Positions 8,718 through 18,127 of a stretch of 64,000 nucleotides of DNA are shown piece by piece. Position 1 is the stretch's first letter; each line of letters opens with the position of its first letter. The notes beneath the pieces were generated by a model. The model saw only the letters and a program-made list of their open reading frames with translations. It was not told the DNA's origin and searched no databases. The translations under genes and the position numbers were made by a program. The stretch spans positions 217,000 to 280,999 of the forward strand of contig NZ_PHSU01000027.1 in NCBI RefSeq assembly GCF_002814235.1, in the 5' to 3' direction. This stretch comes from Pseudomonas sp. QS1027. GTDB lineage: Bacteria > Pseudomonadota > Gammaproteobacteria > Pseudomonadales > Pseudomonadaceae.

Positions 8718-11309
8718 TCAAGCCAGGCGCTTGAGCATCTCCCGGGCTTCGGTCTTCTGAGCTTCACTGCCTTCGTTCAGCACTTCGGCGAGGATATCCC
8801 GCGCCCCATCGCTGTCGTCCATATCCATGTAGGCCTGGGCCAGGTCGAGCTTGGTGGCCGCCTCGTCAGTACCGGAAAGGAAGTCGAACGACTCGTCCTC
8901 GGGCAATTCGTCAGCCGCCAGGCTGGGTGTCGCCAGGGGTGGCTGCTCCAGGCTCTGGGACAGGCGATCCAGCTCGGCATTGACGTCGTCCAGCTCGTCA
9001 GTGAACGCATTCGGACCGGCGTGCGCCTCCAGTTCATCCGCCAGCGACAGATCGAAATCCGCCGGCAGATCCAGATCATCCAGACCGCCCGCGCCCAGGG
9101 TCGGAACCTCGGCATCGGAGTCCTTCAGGTCTTCGGTCAGGCTCAGCAGGAAGTCGTCATCCGCCGACGTCGACAGCGGCGCCTCCCCACCCAGGTCGAG
9201 ATCGAAATCCGCCAGGTCGTCGAGGGCCGGCTTGGCCTGGGTCTGCTGCTCCAGGACCGACTCGAAACTCAAGTCGTCGTCCAGTTGCAGGTCGTCCAGA
9301 TCCACCGCAGGCGATGGAACCACCGCTGGCGAGGCGGCCTCGAGATCGTCCAGGCTCAGGTCGAAATCGCTATCAAAAAGATCATCCGCCGCTGCCACCG
9401 GGGCCGGGGCCGGAGCTGCCACCGGAGCCGGCACGGGCGCTGGAGGCTCGTCGGCCAGCAACTCCTTGACGTAATCCTCGCTCAGCTCAGCCGCCACCGC
9501 AGCCGCACCGAGACCCGCTACCGCAGCAACCGCGATCATCGACGGGAAGCGGCTCTTGAGCTGCTCGACCTCGGCCACGTGCTGACCGGCAGGCAACTGC
9601 CGCTCCTGGGCGATAAACGCATCACGATCGCCCTGCTGACCGTAGACTTCCATCAGCTTCAGGCGCACGTCGGTACGCTGTGGTTCGTACTTCACCGCTT
9701 CTTCGAGCAAGCCGGCCGCCTGGTTCAGGTGACCGCGCTGGATATGCAGGTTAGCCTGGTCCACTACATCGGTAGGACGCTCAGCGGCCGGGACCGGGGC
9801 CGGAGCGGGTGCCAGCTTTACGCTCGGCGGAGGGACCTCCAGACCCTCGAAACTGCTTTCAGGCAGATCCACCTCTTCGGAAAAACCACTTTCCTCGTTT
9901 AATGCCCGAGCCATGCGCAAGTGCTTTTCCGCTTCCTGCTTGGCCTTGCGACGACGCGCCAGGAACAGCAGGAGCAAGAGGAACACCAGCACCACGGAAC
10001 CGGCCAACAACCCCATCAGGATCGGACTGGCCAGCAGGTCGTCGAGCTTGCGCTCTTGCGGTACGGCGGCGTCAGGCTGGATCGGCGGTACCACCGCTGC
10101 CGGCTTGGCCACGTCTGTCGCTGGAACGATCGGCGCAGGCGCCACCGGGGCCGCTTCCGGCTTGGCGGCCAACTGGGCCGACATGGCATTGGCCGGTTGC
10201 CCGGCTGCAGGGGCGGCCGCTGGCGCGGCAGTCGAACCTTCAGCCTGCAACTTGGCCAACTGGTCGTTCTTCAGTTGAATCAGGCGCTGCAACTTGTCCA
10301 GCTGGCTTTGCAGGTCTTCCATCCGGCTCTTCAGCTCGGCATTGTCGCGACGGGTGGTGTCCAGGCTTTCCTGGGTCACCGCCAGTTTGTTGTTCAGGGA
10401 CTTGCTGTCACTGGCGGCGCCTTTGCCGTGCTTCTTGCCGGACTCGGCGGAGATCAGGCTCAGGTTGTCCTTGGCAGCAGTCTTGGTCGGCGCGCCCTCG
10501 GTCCCTTTGTGCCGGGTGGCATCGATCTGTTGCTTGCCAGCATGGGGCGAGCGCCGCCCCGAACGCCAGGCGGCATTCTGTGCCGCCACTTCAGCGATGG
10601 CCTTGGGTTGCGCCAGCGCGCGGCTTTCCACGCGATCAGGCAGGCGCAGCACCTGGCCGGTCTTCAAGCGGTTGATGTTGCCGTCGAGGAACGCCCCCGG
10701 GTTCAACGCCTGGATCGCCAGCATGGTCTGCTGCACGGAAGCGCCATTGCTCTCCTTCAGGGCGATATCCCACAAGGTGTCTTTGGGACCCGTGGTGTAT
10801 TGCTTGGCCTTGGTCGGCGCGGTGACCGGCGCGACAGGCGCGGCCGCGGCCGTCGGAGCAGTCGCCGCCGCAGCAGCGGCTGGTTTGGCGGCGTCAGCGG
10901 GCGGGGTGTATTTCGACGGATCGAGCAACACGCTGTAGTCGCGCATCAACCGGCCATTGGGCCACTGCACCTGCACCAGGAAGCGCACATAGGCTTCGGA
11001 CAACGGTTTGCTCGAGGTGACCCGCACCACGCTGCGACCGTTGGGATTGATCACCGGCGTGAACGTCAGGTCGTTGAGGAAATCCTGGCGACTGACCCCG
11101 GCGTCGGCGAAGGCCTGGGGCGAGGCCAGGCTCGGAACGATGTCAGAAGCGCTGAGGCCACTGACGTCCTGCAATTCGATTTCTGCCAGCAATGGCTGGT
11201 TCAGAGTTGACTTGAGGGTCACTTCCCCAAGCCCAAGCGCGTGTGCCATACCGGAAGACAGCGCCGAAGCGGCCGCTATTGCTAACACCAGTTTGCGAAC
11301 TTGAACCAT
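8718..11309 (-). CDS. fimV: FimV/HubP family polar landmark protein
   Basis: 863-residue inner-membrane protein that organises type IV pili, twitching and polar signalling in Pseudomonas. Order: signal peptide (1-24, ending MAHA), FimV N-terminal domain (25-130), Ala/Pro linker, LysM peptidoglycan-binding domain (about 170-225), coiled coil (about 305-355), one membrane segment near 428-448 (ILMGLLAGSVVLVFLLLLLF), a long acidic cytoplasmic region rich in DLDLDD repeats, and a conserved TPR-like FimV C-terminal motif (LDLAQAYMDMDDSDGARDIL). GGAAGAGG precedes the ATG. It lies downstream of usg. Confidence 0.95.
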   Translation of the reverse strand: MVQVRKLVLAIAAASALSSGMAHALGLGEVTLKSTLNQPLLAEIELQDVSGLSASDIVPSLASPQAFADAGVSRQDFLNDLTFTPVINPNGRSVVRVTSSKPLSEAYVRFLVQVQWPNGRLMRDYSVLLDPSKYTPPADAAKPAAAAAATAPTAAAAPVAPVTAPTKAKQYTTGPKDTLWDIALKESNGASVQQTMLAIQALNPGAFLDGNINRLKTGQVLRLPDRVESRALAQPKAIAEVAAQNAAWRSGRRSPHAGKQQIDATRHKGTEGAPTKTAAKDNLSLISAESGKKHGKGAASDSKSLNNKLAVTQESLDTTRRDNAELKSRMEDLQSQLDKLQRLIQLKNDQLAKLQAEGSTAAPAAAPAAGQPANAMSAQLAAKPEAAPVAPAPIVPATDVAKPAAVVPPIQPDAAVPQERKLDDLLASPILMGLLAGSVVLVFLLLLLFLARRRKAKQEAEKHLRMARALNEESGFSEEVDLPESSFEGLEVPPPSVKLAPAPAPVPAAERPTDVVDQANLHIQRGHLNQAAGLLEEAVKYEPQRTDVRLKLMEVYGQQGDRDAFIAQERQLPAGQHVAEVEQLKSRFPSMIAVAAVAGLGAAAVAAELSEDYVKELLADEPPAPVPAPVAAPAPAPVAAADDLFDSDFDLSLDDLEAASPAVVPSPAVDLDDLQLDDDLSFESVLEQQTQAKPALDDLADFDLDLGGEAPLSTSADDDFLLSLTEDLKDSDAEVPTLGAGGLDDLDLPADFDLSLADELEAHAGPNAFTDELDDVNAELDRLSQSLEQPPLATPSLAADELPEDESFDFLSGTDEAATKLDLAQAYMDMDDSDGARDILAEVLNEGSEAQKTEAREMLKRLA

Positions 11310-11517
11310 AGCCTCTTCCTTTGTTTGTGCATTCCTCGGCTAGCGAGAAGGTGGTGTCGCCCGCCTTGCGGCAGCGTGCGCGCCCTTGAAAACATCGCCG
11401 CAGCGCGCGGTTTCAGCCGACGCCCTTGCAAATGCCCGAGGACAGGTTCACCTCCAGCAACCAGCCTGAGCATAGCGTCAGGCTAGAATCATTCTGCAAA
11501 TTGCCGCCAAGTATCTT

Positions 11518-12516
11518 TTACAGCAGGTCTTTTATCAACAGCTCTGCCAGTTGCACAGCGTTCAATGCCGCACCTTTGCGTACATTATCGGCTGTCAGCC
11601 ACAGATTCAGCTCACACGGGTCGTCCACACCGCGACGCACCCGTCCGACATAAACCACATCCTGACCCACCGCGTCACCCACCGCGGTCGGGTAGTCGCC
11701 GGCTTCCACCAGCTCGATTCCCGCCGCTGCTTCCAGCGTAGCGTTCACCGCGGCCAGATCAACCTCGCCAGCGGTTTGCAAAGAGACACTATAGCTATCG
11801 CCGAAAAACACCGGGGCTTGAATGCAAGTCACTGAAATTTTTAACAAAGGTGCCGAGAGCAACTGACGAAGCTCGCTGACCAGGCGTTTTTCCAGGGAGA
11901 CATGGCCCTCGGCGTCCGGCTTGCCGACCTGGGCCAGCAGGTTGAAAGCCATCTGCCGATCGAAAAAACGCGGTTCCAGCGGGCGGACGTTCAACAACTC
12001 CGCCGTTTGTCGGGCCAGCTCGGTCACCGCCTCGCGGCCCTGGCTCGATACCGCCAGGGCCGCGGTCAGCGTGACGCGCTGGATGTCCAGGTCCTTGAGC
12101 GGCGCCAGCACCACCGCCAACGCCGTGGCGGCGGCGCTCGGGCTGCCGACCTGCACCGGCTTGCCGAGGGTCGCCAGCACCTCGGGATTGGCCTCCGGCA
12201 CGACCTGGGGCGCGGGCAAGGCGCCGGACAGGTCGATCACCGTGCAACCCGCCGCCGTCGCACGCGGGGCAAAGCTGATGGTCACTGCGGGGCCGGCGGC
12301 GAAAAACACCAGCTGGACTTTACCGAAGTCGAATTCGTCGACTTCGCGCACCCGCACGTTCTTGCCGCGAAACGGCACCGAGTGCCCCGCCGACTCGCTG
12401 CTGGCCAGCAGGTGCAGGTTGGCCACCGGGAAATCGCGTTCTTCGAGGATCTGCACCAGGGTCTCGCCGACGGTGCCGGTGGCGCCGATCACGGCAATAT
12501 CAAAGGACTGGCTCAT
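11518..12516 (-). CDS. usg: USG-1-type paralogue of aspartate-semialdehyde dehydrogenase, catalytic Cys absent
   Basis: 332 residues with the Asd fold: Rossmann motif VIGATGTVGETL at 9-20 and a C-terminal dimerisation domain. At the position of the Asd nucleophile (GGNCTV in the true enzyme next door) it reads VGSPSAAATA (about 123-132), with no cysteine, so dehydrogenase activity is not expected. Such USG-1 proteins are known next to asd, truA or fimV in gammaproteobacteria, with no settled function. A GAGGT ribosome site precedes the ATG. A terminator separates it from asd. Confidence 0.9.
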   Translation of the reverse strand: MSQSFDIAVIGATGTVGETLVQILEERDFPVANLHLLASSESAGHSVPFRGKNVRVREVDEFDFGKVQLVFFAAGPAVTISFAPRATAAGCTVIDLSGALPAPQVVPEANPEVLATLGKPVQVGSPSAAATALAVVLAPLKDLDIQRVTLTAALAVSSQGREAVTELARQTAELLNVRPLEPRFFDRQMAFNLLAQVGKPDAEGHVSLEKRLVSELRQLLSAPLLKISVTCIQAPVFFGDSYSVSLQTAGEVDLAAVNATLEAAAGIELVEAGDYPTAVGDAVGQDVVYVGRVRRGVDDPCELNLWLTADNVRKGAALNAVQLAELLIKDLL

Positions 12517-12608
12517 GGGATGACCTCAGGTGAAACGGGGGGAGCGGCACTTTACCCGTGACCAGGCGGTCAGGCAATTGCACGCAGGCCTTGTCGACAT
12601 CCAGGGTA

Positions 12609-12645
12609 TAAAAAAACCCGCGACTCTGACGAGAAGCGGGTTTTT
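12609..12645 (-). terminator. Intrinsic terminator after asd
   Basis: Stem acccgc/gcgggt with flanking A and T runs. Read on the minus strand it ends in seven Ts, placed 16 bases after the asd stop codon. Confidence 0.85.
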
Positions 12646-12660
12646 CAAAGCCTCAGCGGA

Positions 12661-13773
12661 TCAACGCTCCAGCAGGATACGCAGCATGCGCCGCAGCGGC
12701 TCGGCCGCCCCCCAGAGCAACTGGTCGCCCACGGTGAAGGCACCGAGGAACTGCGAACCCATGTTCAGCTTGCGCAGACGGCCCACCGGGATATTCAGCG
12801 TACCGGTGACTTTGGTCGGACTCAGTTCCTGCATGCTGATTTCACGCTGGTTCGGCACCAGCTTGACCCACGGGTTGTGCTGGCTGATCAGCCCTTCGAT
12901 ATCGGCGATCGGCACGTCCTTGTTCAGCTTGATGGTCAGCGCCTGGCTGTGGCAGCGCATGGCGCCGATGCGCACGCAGATACCGTCCACCGGGATCGGG
13001 CTCTTGAAGCGACCGAGGATCTTGTTGGTCTCGGCCTGGGCCTTCCACTCTTCACGGCTCTGGCCGTTCGGCAGTTCCTTGTCGATCCACGGGATCAGGC
13101 TGCCAGCCAGGGGCACGCCGAAGTTTTCGGTCGGGTACGCGTCACTGCGCATGGCTTCGGCGACACGGCGGTCGATGTCGAGGATGGCACTGGCCGGGTC
13201 GGCCAGTTGATCGGCGACGGCGGCGTGGGTCGCGCCCATCTGCTTGATCAGCTCACGCATGTTCTGCGCGCCGGCACCGGAGGCCGCCTGATAGGTCATG
13301 GCGCTCATCCATTCCACCAGGCCGGCCTCGAACAGGCCACCCAGGCCCATCAGCATCAGGCTGACGGTGCAGTTGCCACCGATGTAGTTCCTGGTCCCGG
13401 CGTCCAGCTGCTGGTCGATGACCTTGCGGTTGACCGGGTCGAGAACGATCACCGCATCATCCTGCATGCGCAGGCTGGAAGCAGCGTCGATCCAGTAACC
13501 CTGCCAGCCGGCTTCGCGCAGCTTGGGGAAAACCTCGCTGGTGTAGTCGCCGCCCTGGCAGGTCAGGATCACGTCGAGGGTCTTGAGCTCTTCAATGCTG
13601 TAGGCATCCTTCAGCGGAGCAATGTCCTTGCCCACGGACGGGCCTTGGCCACCGACATTGGAAGTGGTGAAAAACACCGGCTCAATCAGATCGAAATCCT
13701 GCTCTTCCAGCATCCGCTGCATGAGCACGGAACCGACCATGCCGCGCCAACCGATCAGACCTACACGTTTCAT
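12661..13773 (-). CDS. asd: Aspartate-semialdehyde dehydrogenase
   Basis: Reduces aspartyl phosphate to aspartate semialdehyde with NADPH, the branch point to lysine/diaminopimelate, threonine and methionine. 370 residues: NADP-binding GWRGMVGSVLMQRM at 8-21, nucleophile Cys135 in GGNCTVSLMLMGL, and substrate-binding Arg/His in the C-terminal half (RIGAMRCHSQALTIKL). It is the functional partner of the Cys-less paralogue downstream. It lies after leuB, separated by a hairpin. Confidence 0.97.
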   Translation of the reverse strand: MKRVGLIGWRGMVGSVLMQRMLEEQDFDLIEPVFFTTSNVGGQGPSVGKDIAPLKDAYSIEELKTLDVILTCQGGDYTSEVFPKLREAGWQGYWIDAASSLRMQDDAVIVLDPVNRKVIDQQLDAGTRNYIGGNCTVSLMLMGLGGLFEAGLVEWMSAMTYQAASGAGAQNMRELIKQMGATHAAVADQLADPASAILDIDRRVAEAMRSDAYPTENFGVPLAGSLIPWIDKELPNGQSREEWKAQAETNKILGRFKSPIPVDGICVRIGAMRCHSQALTIKLNKDVPIADIEGLISQHNPWVKLVPNQREISMQELSPTKVTGTLNIPVGRLRKLNMGSQFLGAFTVGDQLLWGAAEPLRRMLRILLER

Positions 13774-13801
13774 CGCAACTACACCTTTTACAAAAGTGGG
13801 T

Positions 13802-13830
13802 CACCGCCTCCAGGGATGGAAGAGGCGGTG
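13802..13830 (-). terminator. Hairpin between leuB and asd, possible weak terminator
   Basis: A 9-bp inverted repeat caccgcctc/gaggcggtg with a 10-11-base loop just after leuB. On the minus strand it is followed by only a short T run (CTTTTG), so it may attenuate rather than stop transcription into asd. Confidence 0.5.
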
Positions 13831-13841
13831 GGCCCGAGAGA

Positions 13842-14924
13842 TTACAGATTCCGCAGCGCGGCGACTACTGCGTCGCCCATTTCCTGCGTACCGACTTTAG
13901 TGCAACCGGCCGACCAGATGTCGCCGGTGCGCAAACCCTGGTCCAGCACATGGCTGACCGCGGTCTCGATCGCCTGCGCCGCTTCGTGCAGTTTGAAGCT
14001 GTAACGCAGCAGCATCGACACCGACAGGATGGTCGCCAGCGGGTTGGCGATACCCAGCCCGGCGATGTCCGGCGCAGAGCCGTGGCACGGCTCGTACATG
14101 CCTTTGTTATTGGCATCCAGGGACGCCGACGGCAGCATGCCGATGGAACCGGTGAGCATCGAAGCCTGGTCGGAGAGGATATCGCCGAACATATTGTCGG
14201 TGACGATCACATCGAACTGTTTCGGCGCCCGCACCAGTTGCATGGCGGCGTTGTCGACATACATGTGGCTCAGCTCGATGTCCGGGTAATCCAGGGCAAC
14301 CTGCTCGACCACTTCACGCCACAGCTGGCTGGAGGCCAGGACGTTGGCCTTGTCCACCGAGCAGAGCTTCTTGCCGCGTACCCGCGCCATGTCGAAGCCG
14401 ACCCGGGCAATGCGGCGGATCTCGCTTTCGCTGTACGGCAGGGTGTCGTAGGACTGGCGCTCGCCATTTTCCAGGGTGCGGGTGCCGCGTGGCGCGCCGA
14501 AGTAGATACCGCCGGTCAGTTCGCGGACGATGAGGATATCCAGGCCTGAGACGATTTCCGGCTTCAGGCTGGAGGCGTCGGCTAGTTGCGGGTAGAGGAT
14601 CGCCGGACGCAGGTTACCGAACAGGCCCAGTTGCGCACGGATTTTCAGCAGGCCGCGTTCAGGGCGGATATCACGCTCGATCTTGTCCCACTTCGGCCCA
14701 CCGACAGCGCCCAGCAGCACGGCATCGGCGGCGCGGGCACGTTCCAGGGTCTCGTCGGCCAGGGGCACGCCGTGCTTGTCGATGGCTGCGCCGCCGATCA
14801 CGTCGTGGCTCAGCTCGAAACCGAGGCTGTACTTCTCGCTGGCCAATTCCAGCACCTTGACCGCTTCGGCCATGATTTCCGGACCAATACCGTCGCCTGG
14901 GAGAATCAGAATCTGCTTGCTCAT
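13842..14924 (-). CDS. leuB: 3-isopropylmalate dehydrogenase
   Basis: Oxidative decarboxylation of 3-isopropylmalate to 2-oxoisocaproate with NAD, third step of leucine synthesis. 360 residues: N-terminal ILPGDGIGPEIM, substrate Arg region ERGLLKIRAQLGLFGNLRP (about 89-107), the dehydrogenase signature NMFGDILSDQASMLTGSIG (about 234-252), and the C-terminal CHGSAPDIAGLGIANP. Mg ligands are in the DNMFGDILSD stretch. The start has GAGG at good spacing. A methyltransferase gene and a REP lie between it and leuCD. Confidence 0.97.
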   Translation of the reverse strand: MSKQILILPGDGIGPEIMAEAVKVLELASEKYSLGFELSHDVIGGAAIDKHGVPLADETLERARAADAVLLGAVGGPKWDKIERDIRPERGLLKIRAQLGLFGNLRPAILYPQLADASSLKPEIVSGLDILIVRELTGGIYFGAPRGTRTLENGERQSYDTLPYSESEIRRIARVGFDMARVRGKKLCSVDKANVLASSQLWREVVEQVALDYPDIELSHMYVDNAAMQLVRAPKQFDVIVTDNMFGDILSDQASMLTGSIGMLPSASLDANNKGMYEPCHGSAPDIAGLGIANPLATILSVSMLLRYSFKLHEAAQAIETAVSHVLDQGLRTGDIWSAGCTKVGTQEMGDAVVAALRNL

Positions 14925-14981
14925 GCTTTCCTCATGTCATCTGTCGCCGCGCCCATGGTCACGGGCGCGGCTGGAAAAAGT

Positions 14982-15746
14982 CTATCGCTCGGCCCACAGC
15001 ACCAGGACATCTGTACTGAACGAACCATCGGCCTCAATCTCAAAATATTCTCGCACTTCCGCGCCCATTGCCTGCTGCAAATCGCGAATGGCGGTTCGCA
15101 ACGGCTGCGGGGTGCGCATGCGTTCGACCCAGGAGCCGAACTCCAGGCGCAGGCGCTGACGCTGGGTACTGCGTACGTGCAGCCCGGCCTCGTTGACCTG
15201 GCGCAGCCACTCACCCGCCGAATAATCGCGGACATGGCTGGTGTCGCGCAAAACCTCGACACTTTGCAGGTAGGTGTCGAACAACGGACTGCCGGGGGAT
15301 ATGACGTCGATAAAGGCTGCCACGCCACCGGGCTTGAGGACCCGACGCACTTCCCGCAAGGCCAGGCCCAGGTCGCTCCAGTGGTGCGCCGAGTAGCGAC
15401 TGAAGACGAAGTCGAACTCGCCATCGGCGAACGGCAGGCTTTCGGCCGCGCCGCACACCGTGGCGATATTGTTCAGGCCGCGCTCGGTGGCGGCAGCTGC
15501 AACCACGTCGAGCATCTGCTGCGAGAGGTCGTAGGCGGCCACTTTCTTGACCAGCGGGGCGACGTGAAAGCTCACATGGCCGGCACCGCAGCCCAGGTCC
15601 AGGACCCGGGCGTCGGAATGTCCGGCCAACTCGGCCTGGAGCAAGGCGAATTCGGCGCCCTGGGCGTGCACGGCGCTGCTCAGGTAGGCGCTGGCCTGTT
15701 CGCCGAATTGCTTTTGAACGACTGCGGTGTGGGCTTTGCCGGTCAT
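14982..15746 (-). CDS. Class I SAM-dependent methyltransferase, substrate unknown
   Basis: 254 residues. The Rossmann SAM motif I VLDLGCGAGHVSFHV lies at about 49-63, motif II near ATVCGAAESLPFADG, then a UbiE/BioC-like core with FSRYSAHHW and VRRVLKPGGVAAF. AAAGGAAAA precedes the ATG. The gene is a constant passenger between leuD and leuB in pseudomonads. Whether it serves leucine metabolism cannot be seen. The UbiE-like core fits a small-molecule or quinone-type substrate, but that is inference. Confidence 0.85.
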   Translation of the reverse strand: MTGKAHTAVVQKQFGEQASAYLSSAVHAQGAEFALLQAELAGHSDARVLDLGCGAGHVSFHVAPLVKKVAAYDLSQQMLDVVAAAATERGLNNIATVCGAAESLPFADGEFDFVFSRYSAHHWSDLGLALREVRRVLKPGGVAAFIDVISPGSPLFDTYLQSVEVLRDTSHVRDYSAGEWLRQVNEAGLHVRSTQRQRLRLEFGSWVERMRTPQPLRTAIRDLQQAMGAEVREYFEIEADGSFSTDVLVLWAER

Positions 15747-15790
15747 GGAATTTTCCTTTAGCCGAGAGTTCTGTATCGCCGGTCAGGCCG

Positions 15791-15903
15791 TCTTCGCGGC
15801 GGTGCGGCGGTCCGACAAGCCCTGCTCCTACAGTTCTCTGTCGTTCACCAATTTTGTGTACGACGCAAAACTGTAGGAGCAGGGCTTGCCCGCGAAGAGG
15901 CCG
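15791..15903. repeat. REP doublet upstream of methyltransferase, downstream of leuD
   Basis: Inverted REP units: a left arm from cttcgcggc to agccctgctcctacag (15791-15833) and a right arm ctgtaggagcagggcttgcc (15871-15890) continuing into cgcgaagagg. It belongs to the tgtaggagc lineage. It occupies most of the leuD-methyltransferase gap. Confidence 0.8.
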
Positions 15904-15928
15904 GCCTTGCCTACTTCAACACCTCAAA

Positions 15929-16573
15929 TCAAGCGTCGCGAAACAACCACGGCTGGCTGGCCCGGTGCTTGGCTTCAAACGCGGCAATCGCGTCGCCGTC
16001 CTGCAAGGTCAGGCCGATATCGTCCAGGCCGTTGAGCAGGCAATGCTTGCGAAACGCATCGACTTCGAAGTGATAGACCTTGCCGTCCGGGCGAGTCACG
16101 GTCTGCGCCTGCAGATCGACCGTCAACTGATAACCCAGGGTCGTTTCGACCTGCTGGAACAGCTCGTCGACCTCACTGTCCTTGAGGATGATCGGCAACA
16201 GGCCGTTCTTGAAGCTGTTATTAAAGAAGATGTCGGCGTAGCTCGGCGCAATGATGCTGCGGAAGCCGTACTCCTCCAGGGCCCACGGCGCGTGCTCGCG
16301 GCTGGAACCACAACCGAAGTTTTCCCGGGCCAGCAACACACTGGCGCCCTGGTAACGCTCGGCGTTCAACACGAAATCCTTGTTCAACGGGCGCTTGGAG
16401 TTGTCCTGGTAGGCATAACCCACGTCCAGGTAACGCCACTCGTCGAACAGGTTGGGACCGAAGCCGGTGCGCTTGATCGACTTCAGGAACTGCTTGGGAA
16501 TGATCTGGTCGGTGTCGACGTTGGCACGATCCAGAGGCGCGACAAGACCGGTGTGCTGGGTAAAGGCTTTCAT
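15929..16573 (-). CDS. leuD: 3-isopropylmalate dehydratase small subunit
   Basis: Swivel domain of isopropylmalate isomerase, interconverting 2- and 3-isopropylmalate together with LeuC. 214 residues with the family signatures RANVDTDQIIPKQFLK (about 18-33) and ARENFGCGSSREHAPWAL (about 83-100). An AGGAG site precedes the ATG. It starts 10 bases after the leuC stop, so leuCD is one operon. Confidence 0.97.
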   Translation of the reverse strand: MKAFTQHTGLVAPLDRANVDTDQIIPKQFLKSIKRTGFGPNLFDEWRYLDVGYAYQDNSKRPLNKDFVLNAERYQGASVLLARENFGCGSSREHAPWALEEYGFRSIIAPSYADIFFNNSFKNGLLPIILKDSEVDELFQQVETTLGYQLTVDLQAQTVTRPDGKVYHFEVDAFRKHCLLNGLDDIGLTLQDGDAIAAFEAKHRASQPWLFRDA

Positions 16574-16583
16574 GCTGCGCTCC

Positions 16584-18002
16584 TCAGATCAATTCACGAA
16601 CGTCGACAAAACGACCGCTCACGGCGGCGGCGGCGGCCATGGCCGGGCTCACCAGGTGGGTACGACCACCGGCACCCTGGCGGCCTTCGAAGTTACGGTT
16701 GGACGTCGAGGCGCAGTGCTCGCCACTTTCCAGGCGGTCCGGGTTCATCGCCAGGCACATCGAGCAACCCGGCTCGCGCCATTCGAAACCGGCTTCGAGG
16801 AAAATCTTGTCCAGGCCTTCGGCTTCAGCCTGGGCTTTCACCAGTCCCGAACCCGGCACGACAATCGCCTGCTTGATGGTCGAAGCGACCTTGCGGCCCT
16901 TGGCGATCACGGCAGCAGCGCGCAGGTCTTCGATCCGCGAGTTGGTGCAGGAACCGATGAAGACGCGGTCCAACTGGATATCGGTGATCGCCTGGTTGGC
17001 GGTCAACCCCATGTACTTCAAGGCACGCTCAATGGAACCACGCTTGACCAGGTCCGGTTCGCGGGCCGGGTCCGGCACGTTCTGGTCAACCGCCAGGACC
17101 ATTTCCGGCGAGGTCCCCCAACTGACCTGCGGCTTGATCTGCGCGGCATCCAGCTCGACCACGGTGTCGAACTGCGCGTCGGCATCGGACACCAGGTCTT
17201 TCCAGGCTTCGACGGCCAGGTCCCACTCCGCGCCTTTCGGTGCGAAAGGACGGCCCTTGACGTAAGCCACCGTCTTTTCATCGGCAGCCACCAGGCCGAC
17301 GCGGGCACCGGCTTCGATGGACATGTTGCAGATGGTCATGCGGCCTTCGACGGACAGGTCACGAATCGCACTGCCGGCGAACTCGATGGCATGGCCATTA
17401 CCGCCGGCGGTGCCGATCTTGCCGATCACGGCGAGGACGATGTCCTTGGCGGTCACGCCAAACGGCAAGGTGCCTTCGACCCGCACCAGCATGTTCTTCA
17501 TCTTCTTGGCCACCAGACACTGGGTGGCGAACACGTGTTCGACCTCGGAGGTGCCGATACCGTGGGCCAAGGCACCGAAGGCACCGTGGGTCGAAGTATG
17601 GGAATCGCCGCAGACCACGGTCATGCCCGGCAAGGTTGCACCCTGCTCCGGGCCGATCACGTGAACAATGCCTTGACGCACGTCATTCATCTTGAATTCG
17701 GTGATGCCATATTCATCGCAGTAATCGTCGAGGGTCTGCACCTGCAAACGCGACACCTGGTCGACAATCGCCTCGATCCCGCCCTTGCGTTCCGGGGTGG
17801 TCGGCACGTTGTGGTCCGGGGTGGCGATGATCGAGTCGACACGCCAGGGCTTGCGCCCGGCCAGGCGCAGGCCTTCGAAAGCCTGGGGCGACGTCACTTC
17901 ATGAATGATGTGACGGTCGATGTAGATCAGCGACGACCCATCGTCGCGCCGTTTCACTTCGTGAGAATCCCAGAGCTTGTCGTAAAGCGTTTTGCCGGCC
18001 AT
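16584..18002 (-). CDS. leuC: 3-isopropylmalate dehydratase large subunit
   Basis: Aconitase-family catalytic subunit carrying a [4Fe-4S] cluster. 472 residues from MAGKTLYDKLWDSHEV. An in-frame extension of 19 residues upstream does not match the family. Cluster cysteines are in VFIGSCTNSRIEDLRAA (near 347) and EPGCSMCLAMNPD (near 407-410). The substrate region VCGDSHTSTHGAFGALAHG lies near 128. It is transcribed divergently from a LysR gene whose product probably controls it. A candidate promoter and dyad lie in the 152-base gap. Confidence 0.97.
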   Translation of the reverse strand: MAGKTLYDKLWDSHEVKRRDDGSSLIYIDRHIIHEVTSPQAFEGLRLAGRKPWRVDSIIATPDHNVPTTPERKGGIEAIVDQVSRLQVQTLDDYCDEYGITEFKMNDVRQGIVHVIGPEQGATLPGMTVVCGDSHTSTHGAFGALAHGIGTSEVEHVFATQCLVAKKMKNMLVRVEGTLPFGVTAKDIVLAVIGKIGTAGGNGHAIEFAGSAIRDLSVEGRMTICNMSIEAGARVGLVAADEKTVAYVKGRPFAPKGAEWDLAVEAWKDLVSDADAQFDTVVELDAAQIKPQVSWGTSPEMVLAVDQNVPDPAREPDLVKRGSIERALKYMGLTANQAITDIQLDRVFIGSCTNSRIEDLRAAAVIAKGRKVASTIKQAIVVPGSGLVKAQAEAEGLDKIFLEAGFEWREPGCSMCLAMNPDRLESGEHCASTSNRNFEGRQGAGGRTHLVSPAMAAAAAVSGRFVDVRELI

Positions 18003-18082
18003 CAGACGTTTCCTCATCAGCTTGTTTCTATGCCCCGGTTTATTGATGACTGTTCTCAATAACCCTTTGGCTTGTGAGGTCG

Positions 18083-18111
18083 ATGCTATGGGGTTAGAGT
18101 GAATAACTCAA
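18083..18111 (-). promoter_or_regulatory. Candidate sigma70 promoter for leuCD
   Basis: On the minus strand, TTGAGT (18106-18111), a 17-base spacer and TAGCAT (18083-18088), ending about 80 bases upstream of the leuC ATG. Each hexamer matches consensus at four of six positions, so this is a moderate prediction. Confidence 0.45.
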
Positions 18112-18114
18112 ATT

Positions 18115-18127
18115 CATATTTTTTATG
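18115..18127. promoter_or_regulatory. AT-rich dyad CATA-N5-TATG, candidate LysR-type operator
   Basis: The 13-bp inverted repeat catattttttatg lies next to the -35 of the predicted leuC promoter and 27 bases before the divergent LysR ATG. This is the usual place for a LysR recognition site. Assignment to the neighbouring regulator is inference. Confidence 0.45.

Noticed and set aside
12669..13773. asd and usg as two halves of a gene duplication with recent origin
   Set aside because: The proteins are highly diverged and the pair is widespread in pseudomonads, so the duplication is ancient rather than a local event.
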